Source: B30-G6 sp963701385 (lineage in GTDB: Bacteria; Desulfobacterota; Desulfobacteria; Desulfobacterales; B30-G6). From it: a stretch of DNA of 64,000 nt. Below the pieces are notes generated by a model. It saw only the letters and a list, made by a program, of their open reading frames with translations. It was not told the DNA's origin and searched no databases. The stretch lies in the NCBI GenBank assembly GCA_963701385.1, contig CAVOZW010000017.1, forward strand, positions 248,001 through 312,000. The letters are read 5' to 3'. The translations under genes and the position numbers were made by a program. This document shows positions 45,140 through 54,647 of the stretch, one piece after another; the first letter of the stretch is position 1, and every line of letters starts with the position of its first letter.

Positions 45140-46927
45140 ATGCGTAAGCAAAAAATGACCACCGAAGAAGCTTTTATTAAAGTGCTCCAGATGCATGGAA
45201 TCGATAGCGCGTTTGGAATTATTGGTTCGGCGATGATGCCGGTTACCGACCTGTTCCCCAAGGCAGGTATCACTTTCTGGGATTGTGGGCATGAATTCAG
45301 CGCAGGCATGATGGCGGACGGATTCACCCGCGCCTGCGGCAGGATGAGTATGCTGGTTGGCCAGAATGGCCCCGGTATCGCAAATTTTGTCACACCGGTA
45401 AAAACGGCCTACTGGAACCACACGCCTCTCCTGCTGATCACCGCCCAGGCTGCAAACATGACCATGGGGCAAGGCGGTTTTCAGGAAGTCCCCCAGATGG
45501 CCATGTTTGAGGACATGGTTGCCTACCAGGAAGAAGTGCTTCATCCCTCCCGCGTGGCCGAGGTTCTCAACCGGGTCATCATGCGGGCTAAGCGCGCCTC
45601 TGCCCCGGCCCAGATCAATATCCCACGTGACTTCTGGACCCAGGTCATTGACATCGAACTGCCCCCCATTATTGACTTTGAGCGCCCGGCAGGGGGCAAG
45701 GACGCCGTCGCCCGCGCGGCCGAGCTTTTGTCCAAGGCCAAATTCCCCGTAATCCTGAACGGCGGCGGCGTTGTGATCGGTGGTGCCATCGAAGCCTCAA
45801 AGGAGCTGGCCGATCGCCTGGACGCCCCGGTCTGCTGCAACTATCAGCACAATGACGCTTTCCCCGGCAGCCACCCGCTGTTCTTGGGCCCCTTGGGTTA
45901 CAATGGTTCAAAGGCCGGAATGAAGATAATATCCAGGGCTGACGTCGTACTGGCCCTGGGCAACCGCCTGAATCCCTTCTCGACACTGCCATGCTACGGT
46001 ATTGATTACTGGCCAACCGATGCTGCGATCATTCAGGTCGACATCAATCCCGACCGTATCGGCCTCACCAAACCCATTTCTGTGGGAATTGTAGGGGATG
46101 CCGGGAAAGTGGCCCATTCCCTTCTGAAGCAACTGTTTTCCACAGCCGGTGATGTTGGTCGTGAGGATCGCAGGGCCGCCGTAAAAAAAGCCAAGGCAGA
46201 CTGGGACCAGGAGTTGGGCACCATGGACCATGAAGAAGACGATCTCGGTACCACATGGAACGAACGCTGCCAAAAACGTGAACCGGATAAAATAACGGCC
46301 CGTATGGCCTGGCGCGCCATCAAGGCCGCCCTGCCCAAAGAAGCCATCATCTCTTCGGACATCGGGAACAACTGCGCCATTGGCAATGCCTATCCAGACT
46401 TCGAAGAAGGCCGCAAATACCTGGCCCCCGGTATGTTCGGATCCTGCGGCTATGGTTTCCCGGCCATCTTGGGCGCCAAAATCGCCAAGCCCGACGTGCC
46501 GGTGGTTGGTTTTGCCGGTGACGGGGCCTTTGGAATCTCCATGAACGAAATGACTGCCTGTGGGCGTGACGAATGGCCTGCCATTACCATGATCATTTTC
46601 CGCAACTACCAGTGGGGAGCCGAGAAACGAAACACCACCCTTTGGTACCACGATAATTTCGTTGGAACCGAATTGAATCCGAAAGTCTCCTACGCCGACA
46701 TAGCCAAGGCATGCGGATTGGACGGTGTTCAGGCGACCACCATGGCGGATCTGACCGAAAAACTCAAGCGTGCCATCAAGGCCCAGATGCAAGAAGGTAA
46801 AACCACGTTCATCGAGGTGATGACCAACCAGGAACTGGGCGAACCGTTCCGTCGCGATGCCATGACAACACCCGTTCTCATTGCAGGGATTGACAAGGCT
46901 GACATGCGCACCCAAAAAGGTGCTTAA
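45140..46927 (+). CDS. xsc: sulfoacetaldehyde acetyltransferase
   Basis: Thiamine-diphosphate enzyme that cleaves sulfoacetaldehyde with phosphate to acetyl phosphate and sulfite. It has 595 residues and is cytoplasmic. It shows strong Xsc signatures: QNGPGIANFVTPVKTAYWNH, GQGGFQEVPQMAMFEDMVAY and APAQINIPRDFWTQVIDIE. The TPP motif is GFAGDGAFGISMNEM with NYQWGAEKRN. AAGGAGA precedes the ATG. ackA follows 32 bases later. Sulfoacetaldehyde sources (taurine, isethionate or sulfoacetate enzymes) are not in the window. Confidence 0.96.
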   Translation: MRKQKMTTEEAFIKVLQMHGIDSAFGIIGSAMMPVTDLFPKAGITFWDCGHEFSAGMMADGFTRACGRMSMLVGQNGPGIANFVTPVKTAYWNHTPLLLITAQAANMTMGQGGFQEVPQMAMFEDMVAYQEEVLHPSRVAEVLNRVIMRAKRASAPAQINIPRDFWTQVIDIELPPIIDFERPAGGKDAVARAAELLSKAKFPVILNGGGVVIGGAIEASKELADRLDAPVCCNYQHNDAFPGSHPLFLGPLGYNGSKAGMKIISRADVVLALGNRLNPFSTLPCYGIDYWPTDAAIIQVDINPDRIGLTKPISVGIVGDAGKVAHSLLKQLFSTAGDVGREDRRAAVKKAKADWDQELGTMDHEEDDLGTTWNERCQKREPDKITARMAWRAIKAALPKEAIISSDIGNNCAIGNAYPDFEEGRKYLAPGMFGSCGYGFPAILGAKIAKPDVPVVGFAGDGAFGISMNEMTACGRDEWPAITMIIFRNYQWGAEKRNTTLWYHDNFVGTELNPKVSYADIAKACGLDGVQATTMADLTEKLKRAIKAQMQEGKTTFIEVMTNQELGEPFRRDAMTTPVLIAGIDKADMRTQKGA

Positions 46928-46959
46928 ATAGATGATGGATATGACCCTGGAGGCGGCGG

Positions 46960-48228
46960 ATGCCCACACAAAAAAAATATATTGTGCTGGTAATCAATTC
47001 GGGAAGTTCATCCGTAAAATTCACCCTCTACCAGATGCCCGAAGAAACCATTCTGGCATCTGGTGCTGTGGAGCGGATAGGTCTTGAATCCCCTGGATTG
47101 GAATTTCAGAACAACCGGGGCGATATCCATCGCCGACCGTCAAGCGCTGAGAATGTCCAGGAGGCGATTACAGAACTCATGGGTCTTTTGACCCATGCTG
47201 AACTCGGTGTCATCAAATCGAAACAGGTGGTTTCCGCCGTGGGCCACAGGGTGGTGCATGGGGGTGAATCCATCACGGCTCCGACCATCATCGATAATGC
47301 CGTCAAACAGATCATCACTGAAAGCAGTCGACTGGCCCCCCTCCACAACCCATCCAATCTGAAAGGTATTCAAGCCTGTGAGATACTGTTCCCTGGCATC
47401 CCCCATGTGGCGGTATTCGACACCGCCTTTCATGCCACCCTGCCCGAGCATGCCTATCTGTACGGCCTGCCCTATACCATGTACAAGGATCAAGGCATTC
47501 GACGGTATGGATTCCATGGCACGAGTCATCAGTTCGTCTCCAGGGAGGCCGCTGCCCGTCTGAATCGATCCCTTGCCGAACTCAAATTGATCACCTGTCA
47601 TCTGGGAAACGGCAGCAGTGTCACGGCCGTAAAAAAAGGCCGGAGCATCGATACCAGTATGGGGTTTACGCCCCTGGAAGGCACTCTCATGGGTACCCGC
47701 TGCGGCAGCATCGACCCGGCCATTGTCGTCTATATGATGACACAGTTAAAGATGCAGCCCGACCAAATAGACCACTTGCTCAACAGACAAAGCGGTTTCT
47801 TGGGTTTAGCTGGTATCGACAGCAGCGACGTCAGGGATGTATTCTCTGCGATGCACAACGGCAACACCCATGCCGCTGCCGCAATTCAGCTGTACGTGTA
47901 CCAGATCAGAAAATACATCGGGGCCTATCTGGCCGCCCTGAACGGTGCGGACGCGCTTGTCTTTACTGCAGGAATCGGCCAGAATTCACCGCAAATCCGT
48001 AACATGGTCTGCAACGGCGGTGATGGGTTAGGCAATCTCGGTATCGTCCTGGACCCCAAAAAAAATATGGCTGTGCCCCTGACCGCCCCTGAAATTCAAT
48101 CTGATGACAGCCGGGTCAAAATCCTGGTGATCCCCACGAACGAGGCCCTTGAAATCGCCCGGCAAACATGTGTATTATTATACGGACCGATAAGCAATAC
48201 GAAGGCATCTCGAAACGCCGAGGGATGA
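46960..48228 (+). CDS. ackA: acetate kinase
   Basis: Converts acetyl phosphate and ADP to acetate and ATP. It has 422 residues: phosphate loop VLVINSGSSSVKFTLY, GHRVVHGGESIT, APLHNPSNLKGI, RRYGFHGTSHQFVS, CHLGNGSSVTAV and FTAGIGQNSPQIR. GGAGG precedes the ATG. Being placed directly behind xsc, without pta, it most simply captures the acetyl phosphate made by Xsc. Confidence 0.97.
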   Translation: MPTQKKYIVLVINSGSSSVKFTLYQMPEETILASGAVERIGLESPGLEFQNNRGDIHRRPSSAENVQEAITELMGLLTHAELGVIKSKQVVSAVGHRVVHGGESITAPTIIDNAVKQIITESSRLAPLHNPSNLKGIQACEILFPGIPHVAVFDTAFHATLPEHAYLYGLPYTMYKDQGIRRYGFHGTSHQFVSREAAARLNRSLAELKLITCHLGNGSSVTAVKKGRSIDTSMGFTPLEGTLMGTRCGSIDPAIVVYMMTQLKMQPDQIDHLLNRQSGFLGLAGIDSSDVRDVFSAMHNGNTHAAAAIQLYVYQIRKYIGAYLAALNGADALVFTAGIGQNSPQIRNMVCNGGDGLGNLGIVLDPKKNMAVPLTAPEIQSDDSRVKILVIPTNEALEIARQTCVLLYGPISNTKASRNAEG

Positions 48229-48272
48229 TGCCAGCAAAACCGTGAAACTGTACAGGACCCTTAGGGGCTGCC

Positions 48273-49415
48273 ATGAAACGACGTATTTTCAAACCCGAAC
48301 ACGAGATGTTCAGAAAATCATTTCGAGGCTATTTAAAGGACAACATCATCCCCCATTACGACACATGGGAAAACGCCAGCATCACCCCCAGGGACGTGTG
48401 GCTGGAAGCAGGCAAAAATGGGTGGTTGTGCCCATCGGCCGAAGAACGCTATGGTGGTCCGGGGGCTGACTTTCTGTATTCCCTCATCATCACCGAAGAA
48501 ATATATTATCATGCCCTGAATGGCCTTTTCTGGTGGGTACACAGCGATATTTTTCTGCCTTACATTGAAAAGTTTGCCAATGAACGACTCAAGCAAAAAT
48601 GGATACCCCGATGTATCAGCGGAGAGGCCATACTGGCCCTTGCCATGACAGAACCGGAAGTGGGTTCGGATATCGCCCGTTTGACGACATCGGCTCGTAG
48701 AGAGGGTGAAGATTACATCGTGAATGGAGCCAAAACCTTTATCAGCAACGGCCAGCTGGCTGATCTGTGTATCGTGGCCGTACGAACCGCCGATACCGAT
48801 CGATCCCATGACGGCATCAGTCTGTTGCTGATTGAGACTGACAGAAAAGGCTTTCACAAAGGCACCAACCTGAAAAAAATCGGTCTGCATGCCCAGGATA
48901 CGTCAGAATTGTTCTTTGATGACTGCCGGGTTCCGGTTGAAAACCTTCTGGGTGTAGAAGGACACGGTTTTAAATATCTGATGGAAAATCTGCAACAGGA
49001 ACGACTCTTATTGGCCATCGGCGCATGCGCGGCGGCCAGGGGTGCTTTCGATATCACCTTGAAGTACGTAAAAATGCGCCGGGCCTTTGGACAGTCGATT
49101 GGTGCATTTCAGAATACCCGCTTTGCCATGGCTGAGATGGCCACCAAAATTCAACTGGCCCAATCCTTTCTGGATGATTTGATCCCCAGACACATGACCG
49201 GTGAAGAGATCGTCAGTGAAGTCAGCATGGCCAAGTACTGGATAACGGATCTGCAATTCGACGTCGCCCATCGTTGCCTGCAGTTTTTCGGCGGTTACGG
49301 GTACATGAAGGAATTTCCCATTTCACGACATTTTGTCGACGCCCGGGTCCAGAGCATTTACGGGGGCACCAACGAAATCATGAAAGAGCTCATTGCGCGC
49401 CGGATCGGTCTCTGA
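48273..49415 (+). CDS. acyl-CoA dehydrogenase
   Basis: FAD-dependent dehydrogenase of 380 residues in standard three-part fold. Signature sequences are LALAMTEPEVGSDIARLTTS, GAKTFISNGQLADL, RRAFGQSIGAFQNTRFAMAE and the C-terminal FFGGYGYMKEFPISRH, then QSIYGGTNEIMKELIARRI. The catalytic base Glu is expected in the last motif (YGGTNEI). It oxidises some acyl-CoA; the substrate is not clear. It lies 44 bases after ackA and may be cotranscribed, though a link to sulfonates is not obvious. Confidence 0.93.
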   Translation: MKRRIFKPEHEMFRKSFRGYLKDNIIPHYDTWENASITPRDVWLEAGKNGWLCPSAEERYGGPGADFLYSLIITEEIYYHALNGLFWWVHSDIFLPYIEKFANERLKQKWIPRCISGEAILALAMTEPEVGSDIARLTTSARREGEDYIVNGAKTFISNGQLADLCIVAVRTADTDRSHDGISLLLIETDRKGFHKGTNLKKIGLHAQDTSELFFDDCRVPVENLLGVEGHGFKYLMENLQQERLLLAIGACAAARGAFDITLKYVKMRRAFGQSIGAFQNTRFAMAEMATKIQLAQSFLDDLIPRHMTGEEIVSEVSMAKYWITDLQFDVAHRCLQFFGGYGYMKEFPISRHFVDARVQSIYGGTNEIMKELIARRIGL

Positions 49416-49642
49416 ACTTTAAGCAGACACGGTGGAAATTGCCACATTCTTAATGCTCATATTGCCATGAATGCTTCAAAACCGAGTCTGGCCTTGACGC
49501 TTATTGAAACCCAAACCTGGATAGACAGGACAGCACCCTAAAGAATGACGACGATTGATGGCGCACAGGTGATATCACATAGGGTTTTGGATGATGCCTG
49601 ACCTTTCAACCAAGGCCGTACATATTAATCAGGAGACAATTT

Positions 49643-50269
49643 ATGAGTATGGAGATGTGGATAACCTATATTTTTGCTACAACGCTGATTTTGATAATAC
49701 CGGGGCCGACAATAATTCTGGTTGTCAGTCAGGCAGTGACCCATGGACGAAAATCAGTCGTGCCACTCGCGGCAGGCGTCGTGTTTGGGGATTTTACAGC
49801 AATGACACTCTCCCTTTTGGGTCTTGGGGCAATCATGACCGCCTCTGCCGGTCTTTTCACGTTGTTCAAGTGGATGGGGGCGCTGTACCTGATGTTTCTA
49901 GGCATCAAGCTGTGGAAAGCAACTCCGAACAACAATTCTCTTCAACATGGCAAAGTAGATTTGTCACCTCGCTCACTGTTTAAAAGTTCTTTTATCGTAA
50001 CAGCCCTCAACCCCAAAGGGATTGCCTTCTTTGTGGCATTTTTACCCCAATTCATTGCCCCCCAGGAACCCGTATTCAAGCAACTATTCCTGTTGGGAGG
50101 TACCTTCCTGTTTTTGGCCCTGGTCAATGCAACCTTGTACGCGTTATTTGCAAGCCAACTGAGAGAAGCGATAAAGCGGACACGTGTGCGCAAATGGTTC
50201 AATCGTTGCGGTGGTACGGCGTTGATTGGCGCCGGGATTATTACGGCCAGTATGCAACGATCGGCATAA
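49643..50269 (+). CDS. LysE/RhtB family exporter
   Basis: Inner-membrane exporter of 208 residues with six hydrophobic helices. The N-terminal signature is LILIIPGPTIILVVSQAVTH, followed by LAAGVVFGDFTAMTLSLLGL, FKWMGALYLMFLGIKLW and FIVTALNPKGIAFFVAFLPQ. The family exports amino acids and small metabolites. CAGGAGA precedes the ATG. It lies 227 bases behind the acyl-CoA dehydrogenase gene. Its substrate is unknown; proximity to xsc allows, but does not show, a sulfonate-linked role. Confidence 0.9.
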   Translation: MSMEMWITYIFATTLILIIPGPTIILVVSQAVTHGRKSVVPLAAGVVFGDFTAMTLSLLGLGAIMTASAGLFTLFKWMGALYLMFLGIKLWKATPNNNSLQHGKVDLSPRSLFKSSFIVTALNPKGIAFFVAFLPQFIAPQEPVFKQLFLLGGTFLFLALVNATLYALFASQLREAIKRTRVRKWFNRCGGTALIGAGIITASMQRSA

Positions 50270-50383
50270 TTGCTGACCTTGTTTTGGGCTGTCGTTCCGA
50301 AAAAATAAGAATTTTCATGAATGGCGGACGTACGAAAGGTGCGGGCTAGCATTGAAAAAAACGCATGAACACATGAACGATCC

Positions 50384-50941
50384 TTAGACCTTAGGAAATT
50401 CAACCGCAGGCAATTCTCGTTGGGTTGCCAGGTCAAGTGAAAAATAGTCTCGTTTTGCAAACCCGAACTTTCTCGCCACAAAGGTGGCGGGGAACGATTC
50501 AACCAGTGTGTTGAACCTACGAACGTGACTGTTATACATATTTCTGGCTTTCTGGATATCTTCCTCGATCTCATCCAGACTGTTGTGCAATTCAATAAAA
50601 TTAGCACTGGCCTTGAGATCGGGATAGGCCTCGGCCAGAGCCAACATTCCGCGAAGGGATTTAGATATCTGGCTTTCCTCTTGCGCTCGATTTGACATGC
50701 CGTCAGACACGGATAGTGGGTCTTTGAGGGTTAAAAATATGTTCGCTTCGTGTTCACTGTACCCTTTGACCGTGCGAATCAAATTGGGTATGAGATTGAA
50801 TCGGCGCTTCAAGGCGACGTCGATACCGCTCCACGATTCCTCAATCCTGTTCTTGTATTTGATAAATCGATTATAGGTCCCGATAAACCAGGCAATACTT
50901 ACTAAAAAAACAAAAATAACCAGCATGGTTATCGGTTCCAT
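50384..50941 (-). CDS. LemA family protein
   Basis: Membrane-anchored protein of 185 residues. The N-terminal helix is LVIFVFLVSIAWFIG. The LemA helical domain follows: IEESWSGIDVALKRRFNLIP, NLIRTVKGYSEHE and ALAEAYPDLKASANFIEL, ending FVARKFGFAKRDYFSLD. The start at 50941 has AAAGAGG upstream; an in-frame ATG at 51019 adds a basic non-family tail. Its function is unknown in most bacteria. It is convergent with the LysE-type gene. Confidence 0.93.
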   Translation of the reverse strand: MEPITMLVIFVFLVSIAWFIGTYNRFIKYKNRIEESWSGIDVALKRRFNLIPNLIRTVKGYSEHEANIFLTLKDPLSVSDGMSNRAQEESQISKSLRGMLALAEAYPDLKASANFIELHNSLDEIEEDIQKARNMYNSHVRRFNTLVESFPATFVARKFGFAKRDYFSLDLATQRELPAVEFPKV

Positions 50942-51060
50942 AAAGGCCTCTTTCTTTGCCAAATATCGTGTCGGAATCACCTTTACTGAAAATTTGCCTA
51001 GCCTGACCGTTTTCGGCAAACATGATCAGGGCAAGCTCGGCTACTTTGAAACAGGCTTTT

Positions 51061-51528
51061 TTACAATGCACCTTTAAGGAGGTTCATGGCAGTGTCGCCA
51101 CCTGTTCCCTTGACATACTTGAGAATGATGGGTGTAAACTTCCCAACCATATCTCCGGACATCCCCAGTTGTTTGAATGGTCCAGCCAAAGCGGCCAGAC
51201 CCTGTAGTTTGTCGGATCCGCCACCCATCATAGACGAGATATTTCCAAGCGAGCTTGAACTCTTGTCCATTTCCGGGGCCGCCGCCATCATTTGGTCAAT
51301 ACCCGGAACACTTTCGGCAACACTTGAAAAATCGTCAGCACCCAAGTTTTGTTTGGCCATCTGAAAAATTGATCCGGCGCCGCCTTGGGCCTGATCAGTG
51401 GAAACGCCCAGTTGGCTTGTCAAAAGACTCACCAACCCCATGTCGTCGGCATACACCGGTGTGTACATGACCCAGGAAAGTAAGAACATTATTAAATATA
51501 TCTTGTAAAATGAATGTCTTCTCATCAA
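51061..51528 (-). CDS. DUF2780-like secreted protein
   Basis: It has 155 residues with a signal peptide (IYLIMFLLSWVMYTPVYA, cleavage ~residue 27). The mature part is Gly/Met-rich and helical: LLTSQLGVSTDQAQGGAGSI, IFQMAKQNLGADDFSSVAE and VPGIDQMMAAAP, with a VGKFTPIILKYVKGTGG C-terminus. This is the DUF2780/VcgC-like pattern. It lies 119 bases upstream of lemA on the same strand. Function is unknown; periplasmic location is inferred. Confidence 0.85.
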   Translation of the reverse strand: MMRRHSFYKIYLIMFLLSWVMYTPVYADDMGLVSLLTSQLGVSTDQAQGGAGSIFQMAKQNLGADDFSSVAESVPGIDQMMAAAPEMDKSSSSLGNISSMMGGGSDKLQGLAALAGPFKQLGMSGDMVGKFTPIILKYVKGTGGDTAMNLLKGAL

Positions 51529-51628
51529 CCGCTACCTCCTCGTCAGCTAAAGCTACACTATGTATAAACTGCCTTTCGTTATCGTTAAATCATAGTACAT
51601 AAGCTTGTTTTGTCAACTAAAGCACATT

Positions 51629-51682
51629 TCGAAGACCTTGGCCGCAAGCCACAAGGAATGTTCTGCCGCGCGGCGGTTCTGG
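51629..51682. repeat. diverged copy of the ftsH-flanking repeat
   Basis: GAAGACCTTGGCCGCAAGCC followed by ACAAGGAATGTTCTGCCG and CGCGGCGG parallels GAAGAACCTCGCAGCAAGCT... at 19027. The stem is kept while its bases differ (CCTCG/CGAGG becomes CCTTG/CAAGG), so the RNA or DNA hairpin may be what is conserved. Confidence 0.6.
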
Positions 51683-51689
51683 GTAGCGA

Positions 51690-52553
51690 CTATTTGATTA
51701 TCGGTTGAAGCCATGCCAGCGTTAGGACAAGGATTACGCATGCAAGCGCTGCGGCCTGCCATCGCCAGGCAAGTTGAATTCGAACCGACCCATAATAGAG
51801 AAACCCGATCAAAACGCCTGATAAGAAGCCGAACAGATGTGCCATGATGTCCGTGTGGCTGGAGGAACCCAGAAAAGCCAGGAGAGCCAGGCCGGAGCCT
51901 AAAGGCAGCAACGCCTGAAACCTCGTCCTTGGTGTCTTTATCTTTTTCAGAAACTGGTAGGAAGACAGAAGGCCCAGGGCGCCGAACACGGCTGTGGAGG
52001 CACCGATGGCGTTGTGTCCATATCCGTAAACATAGGCATTGATGAGATTCCCGGCAATGCCCGAAGCCAGGATCAGCAGCCACCCAAGACCCCATCCCGA
52101 GATGGAACATACGGCCGTGGCAAACAGCGCCATCCCGGCAATATTCCCGGCAAGATGCAGACTGTCTGCATGGAGGAGCAGGGCCGTTGCACTTCGATAC
52201 CATTCGCCGTTGACGACATGGCGTGCGGAGGATCCATATAACCTATGAAACGTGCCTGCATCATTGCCCAGGAAAATGACGACATGCCACACGAACAAAA
52301 CGGCCGCTCCCCATACACCTGACCACGTTTTTCGATAGCTTGCCAACGCTGCTTCTGGCGAGGGTTTGATCACCTGATTCTCGGCCAGATAGGTTTTCAA
52401 CAGGCTCTCGGCCGCTGCCGACACATCATCCGCAACCCACAGGTCCCAACCTTTCCCCCCCTGTCGTATCTCATGTGCGATTGCCGAGGATAAAAGAACG
52501 AGACCGAATATATCTGCCTGTTCTTTGGTAAGACCTTCGAGAAGTATCTGCAT
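51690..52553 (-). CDS. rhomboid-family intramembrane serine protease
   Basis: It has 287 residues. A cytoplasmic N-terminal domain of ~90 residues is followed by about seven helices. The first transmembrane part leads to HADSLHLAGNIAGMALFA. The catalytic Ser is in GHNAIGASTAVFGALGLL (GxSxxxxG), and the catalytic His in TDIMAHLFGFLSG. Rhomboids cleave membrane proteins within the bilayer; the substrate is unknown. It sits between the DUF2780 gene and the peptide transporter operon. Confidence 0.93.
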   Translation of the reverse strand: MQILLEGLTKEQADIFGLVLLSSAIAHEIRQGGKGWDLWVADDVSAAAESLLKTYLAENQVIKPSPEAALASYRKTWSGVWGAAVLFVWHVVIFLGNDAGTFHRLYGSSARHVVNGEWYRSATALLLHADSLHLAGNIAGMALFATAVCSISGWGLGWLLILASGIAGNLINAYVYGYGHNAIGASTAVFGALGLLSSYQFLKKIKTPRTRFQALLPLGSGLALLAFLGSSSHTDIMAHLFGFLSGVLIGFLYYGSVRIQLAWRWQAAALACVILVLTLAWLQPIIK

Positions 52554-52580
52554 GCCACACCCTTATCTGCACTTAAAATA

Positions 52581-53582
52581 TCATGAAATACGCGTGTCGA
52601 GGCCGCGCCCGTTGTTCAGCCAACACGCTACCTCATGATTTGTGGCCACTTCGACGAGAGCTGGCCGCTCCACCCGGCAGCGCTCAAAGCAATACGGGCA
52701 TCGCAGATGAAACAGGCACCCGGAAGGCGGGTCAACAGGACTGGGCACCTCTCCCTCCAGGGTAACAGGTGGCTGTTTTCTATGTGGATCCGGTATCGGG
52801 ACCGCACAAACAAGCGCCGCTGTATAGGGGTGCAGCGGGTTGTAGCTGAACACCGTGGACGGTGCCATCTCAACGATGACACCCAGATACATGACCGCAA
52901 TACGTTCACACATGTGATTGACGACACTCAAATCATGGGAAATGATCAGACTTGAAAAATCAAATGATGCCTGCAGATCTGCCAAAAGGTTCAATACCTG
53001 AGCCTGATTGGACATATCAAGGGCACTGACCGGTTCATCTGCGATAATCAGGCTTGGGTTGAGACAAAGGGCCCTGGCAATGCCGATGCGCTGCCTCTCG
53101 CCACCTGAGAAAGCGTGGGGATACTTGTCCAGGTCGGCTGCCTTCAGACCGACTTTTTCCAGCAGAGCCGCTGCCCTGCTGCGAACCAGCTTTCTGTCAA
53201 CCTTCTGAAATGAACGCAGGGGTTCCGTGACAATCGAGGCCACCGTCATCCTTGGGTCCAAGCTGGCCTGGGGATCCTGAAATATCATCTGCACATCCCG
53301 GCGAAGCAATCGCATTTCTCTTCGATTCAGCCGGGTAATCTCCTGACCATTCAGCCGGATGCTCCCGGAGGAAGGGTCCAGAAGCCGGAGTATGATACGT
53401 CCCAGGGTGGTTTTACCACATCCGGATTCACCCACCAAACCGAAGCTTTCACCCTTGTGTATTTGGAAAGACACACCATCGACCGCTTTTATCCAGGACT
53501 TAGAGGTTGACCAGAGACCTCTCGTCAAAGGAAAGTATTTAACGATGTCCTGAAGGTCGAGTATGGGGTTTGTTGGGTTCAT
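52581..53582 (-). CDS. oppF: oligopeptide/dipeptide ABC transporter ATP-binding protein (OppF-like)
   Basis: ATPase of a peptide importer. It begins ILDLQDIVKYFPLTRG. Walker A is LVGESGCGKTTLG, the Q loop MIFQDPQASLDPR, the signature FSGGERQRIGIARAL and Walker B LIIADEPVSALDMS. The C-terminal oligopeptide extension has HPYTAALVCAVPIPDP and a Cys-containing tail (GCLFHLRCPYCFERC) that can hold an Fe-S cluster. The start is uncertain: ATGs at 53582, 53639 and 53693 are in frame; the upstream part encodes simple NP-T-NP repeats over a GGGTTTGTT-type microsatellite. None has a good ribosome-binding site. Confidence 0.92.
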   Translation of the reverse strand: MNPTNPILDLQDIVKYFPLTRGLWSTSKSWIKAVDGVSFQIHKGESFGLVGESGCGKTTLGRIILRLLDPSSGSIRLNGQEITRLNRREMRLLRRDVQMIFQDPQASLDPRMTVASIVTEPLRSFQKVDRKLVRSRAAALLEKVGLKAADLDKYPHAFSGGERQRIGIARALCLNPSLIIADEPVSALDMSNQAQVLNLLADLQASFDFSSLIISHDLSVVNHMCERIAVMYLGVIVEMAPSTVFSYNPLHPYTAALVCAVPIPDPHRKQPPVTLEGEVPSPVDPPSGCLFHLRCPYCFERCRVERPALVEVATNHEVACWLNNGRGLDTRIS

Positions 53583-53614
53583 TGGGTTTGTTGGGTTGTT
53601 GGGTTTATTGAACC

Positions 53615-54599
53615 TCAGGATACGGCATACAGCCAGCATCTGGCCTGTTGACCCTGCTGAACCCGTAACAGGTCCGGGCGTTTTTTTCTGCATGGATCAA
53701 AGATTTCGGGACACCTGTCCGCAAACTTGCATCCGAATATGGGTTTGTCCAGAGAGGGCAACGAACCCCGTATCTCCTGCAAGCGTTTGGTTCCTTCGGT
53801 GGTCCTTCCCATCCGGGGTATGGACTTCAGCAAGCCCTTTGTATAAGGATGCGCGGGCCCGTCGAATATATCACCAACCGACCCCGTCTCGACCACCTGG
53901 CCGGCATACATGACAACCACCTGGTTGGCCGTTTGGGCCACAATGCCCAGGTCGTGCGTTATGAACAATACAGACATCTTGAGATCTGCCTTGAGATTCT
54001 CGATGAGGGCTGAGTATTTGTGCCTGAGTACTCACATCCAGTGCAGTGGTGGGCTCGTCTGCAATTAAAAGACCGGGACCGCAGATCATGGCCATGGCTA
54101 TCATCACCCGCTGCCGCATCCCTCCGGATAGCTGATGGGGATATGCCTTCATCGGCTTTCGGGACATCGGTATTTTAACACGTTTCAGCCATGTTTCCGC
54201 CCCTGCATAGGCCTCGGTTTTTGACAGTCCCTGATGGACCATGAGGGGTTCGGCGATCTGTCTACCCACCGTAAGGATCGGATTGAGAGATGACATGGGT
54301 TCCTGAAAAACCATCGAGATCTCGTTACCCCGCAATCGACGCAATGCTTCCGAGCCGATGGTAAGAAGATTTTGCCCTCTGAACAGAACACGACCGGACT
54401 CAATGACACCCGTGGGCTTATCCACCAGGCCGAGAATACTCAAGGCCGTTACACTCTTGCCGCATCCGGATTCCCCTACGAGACCCAAAGTTTCCCCCTC
54501 ATTCAAGGAAAAAGACACTCGGTCGACCGCTCTCCGCACACCTTGCGGCGTATGAAAGGCAACACACAAATCTAGAACTTCCAGAAGCGTTGAAGGCAT
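53615..54599 (-). CDS. oppD: oligopeptide ABC transporter ATP-binding protein (OppD-like), one apparent frameshift
   Basis: Second ATPase of the importer. Walker A LVGESGCGKSVTALSILG, Q loop MVFQEPMSSLNP, signature LSGGMRQRVMIAMAM and Walker B LLIADEPTTALDVS lie in the first frame. The frame breaks near 54018. The next frame holds KMSVLFITHDLGIVAQTANQ and the family tail HPYTKGLLKSIPRM. Removing one A of the AAA complementary to 54017-54019 restores STQAQYSALIENLKADLK. It lies 48 bases from oppC. It has the normal length once healed. Confidence 0.9.
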
Positions 54600-54647
54600 G
54601 CCAATTACCTTTTAGCTGTAAGCGAAAAGCCATACGCCGTTAGCATC

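Noticed and set aside
50950..51070. Open plus-strand stretch between lemA and the DUF2780 gene
   Set aside because: No start codon or ribosome-binding site; antisense to both promoters.
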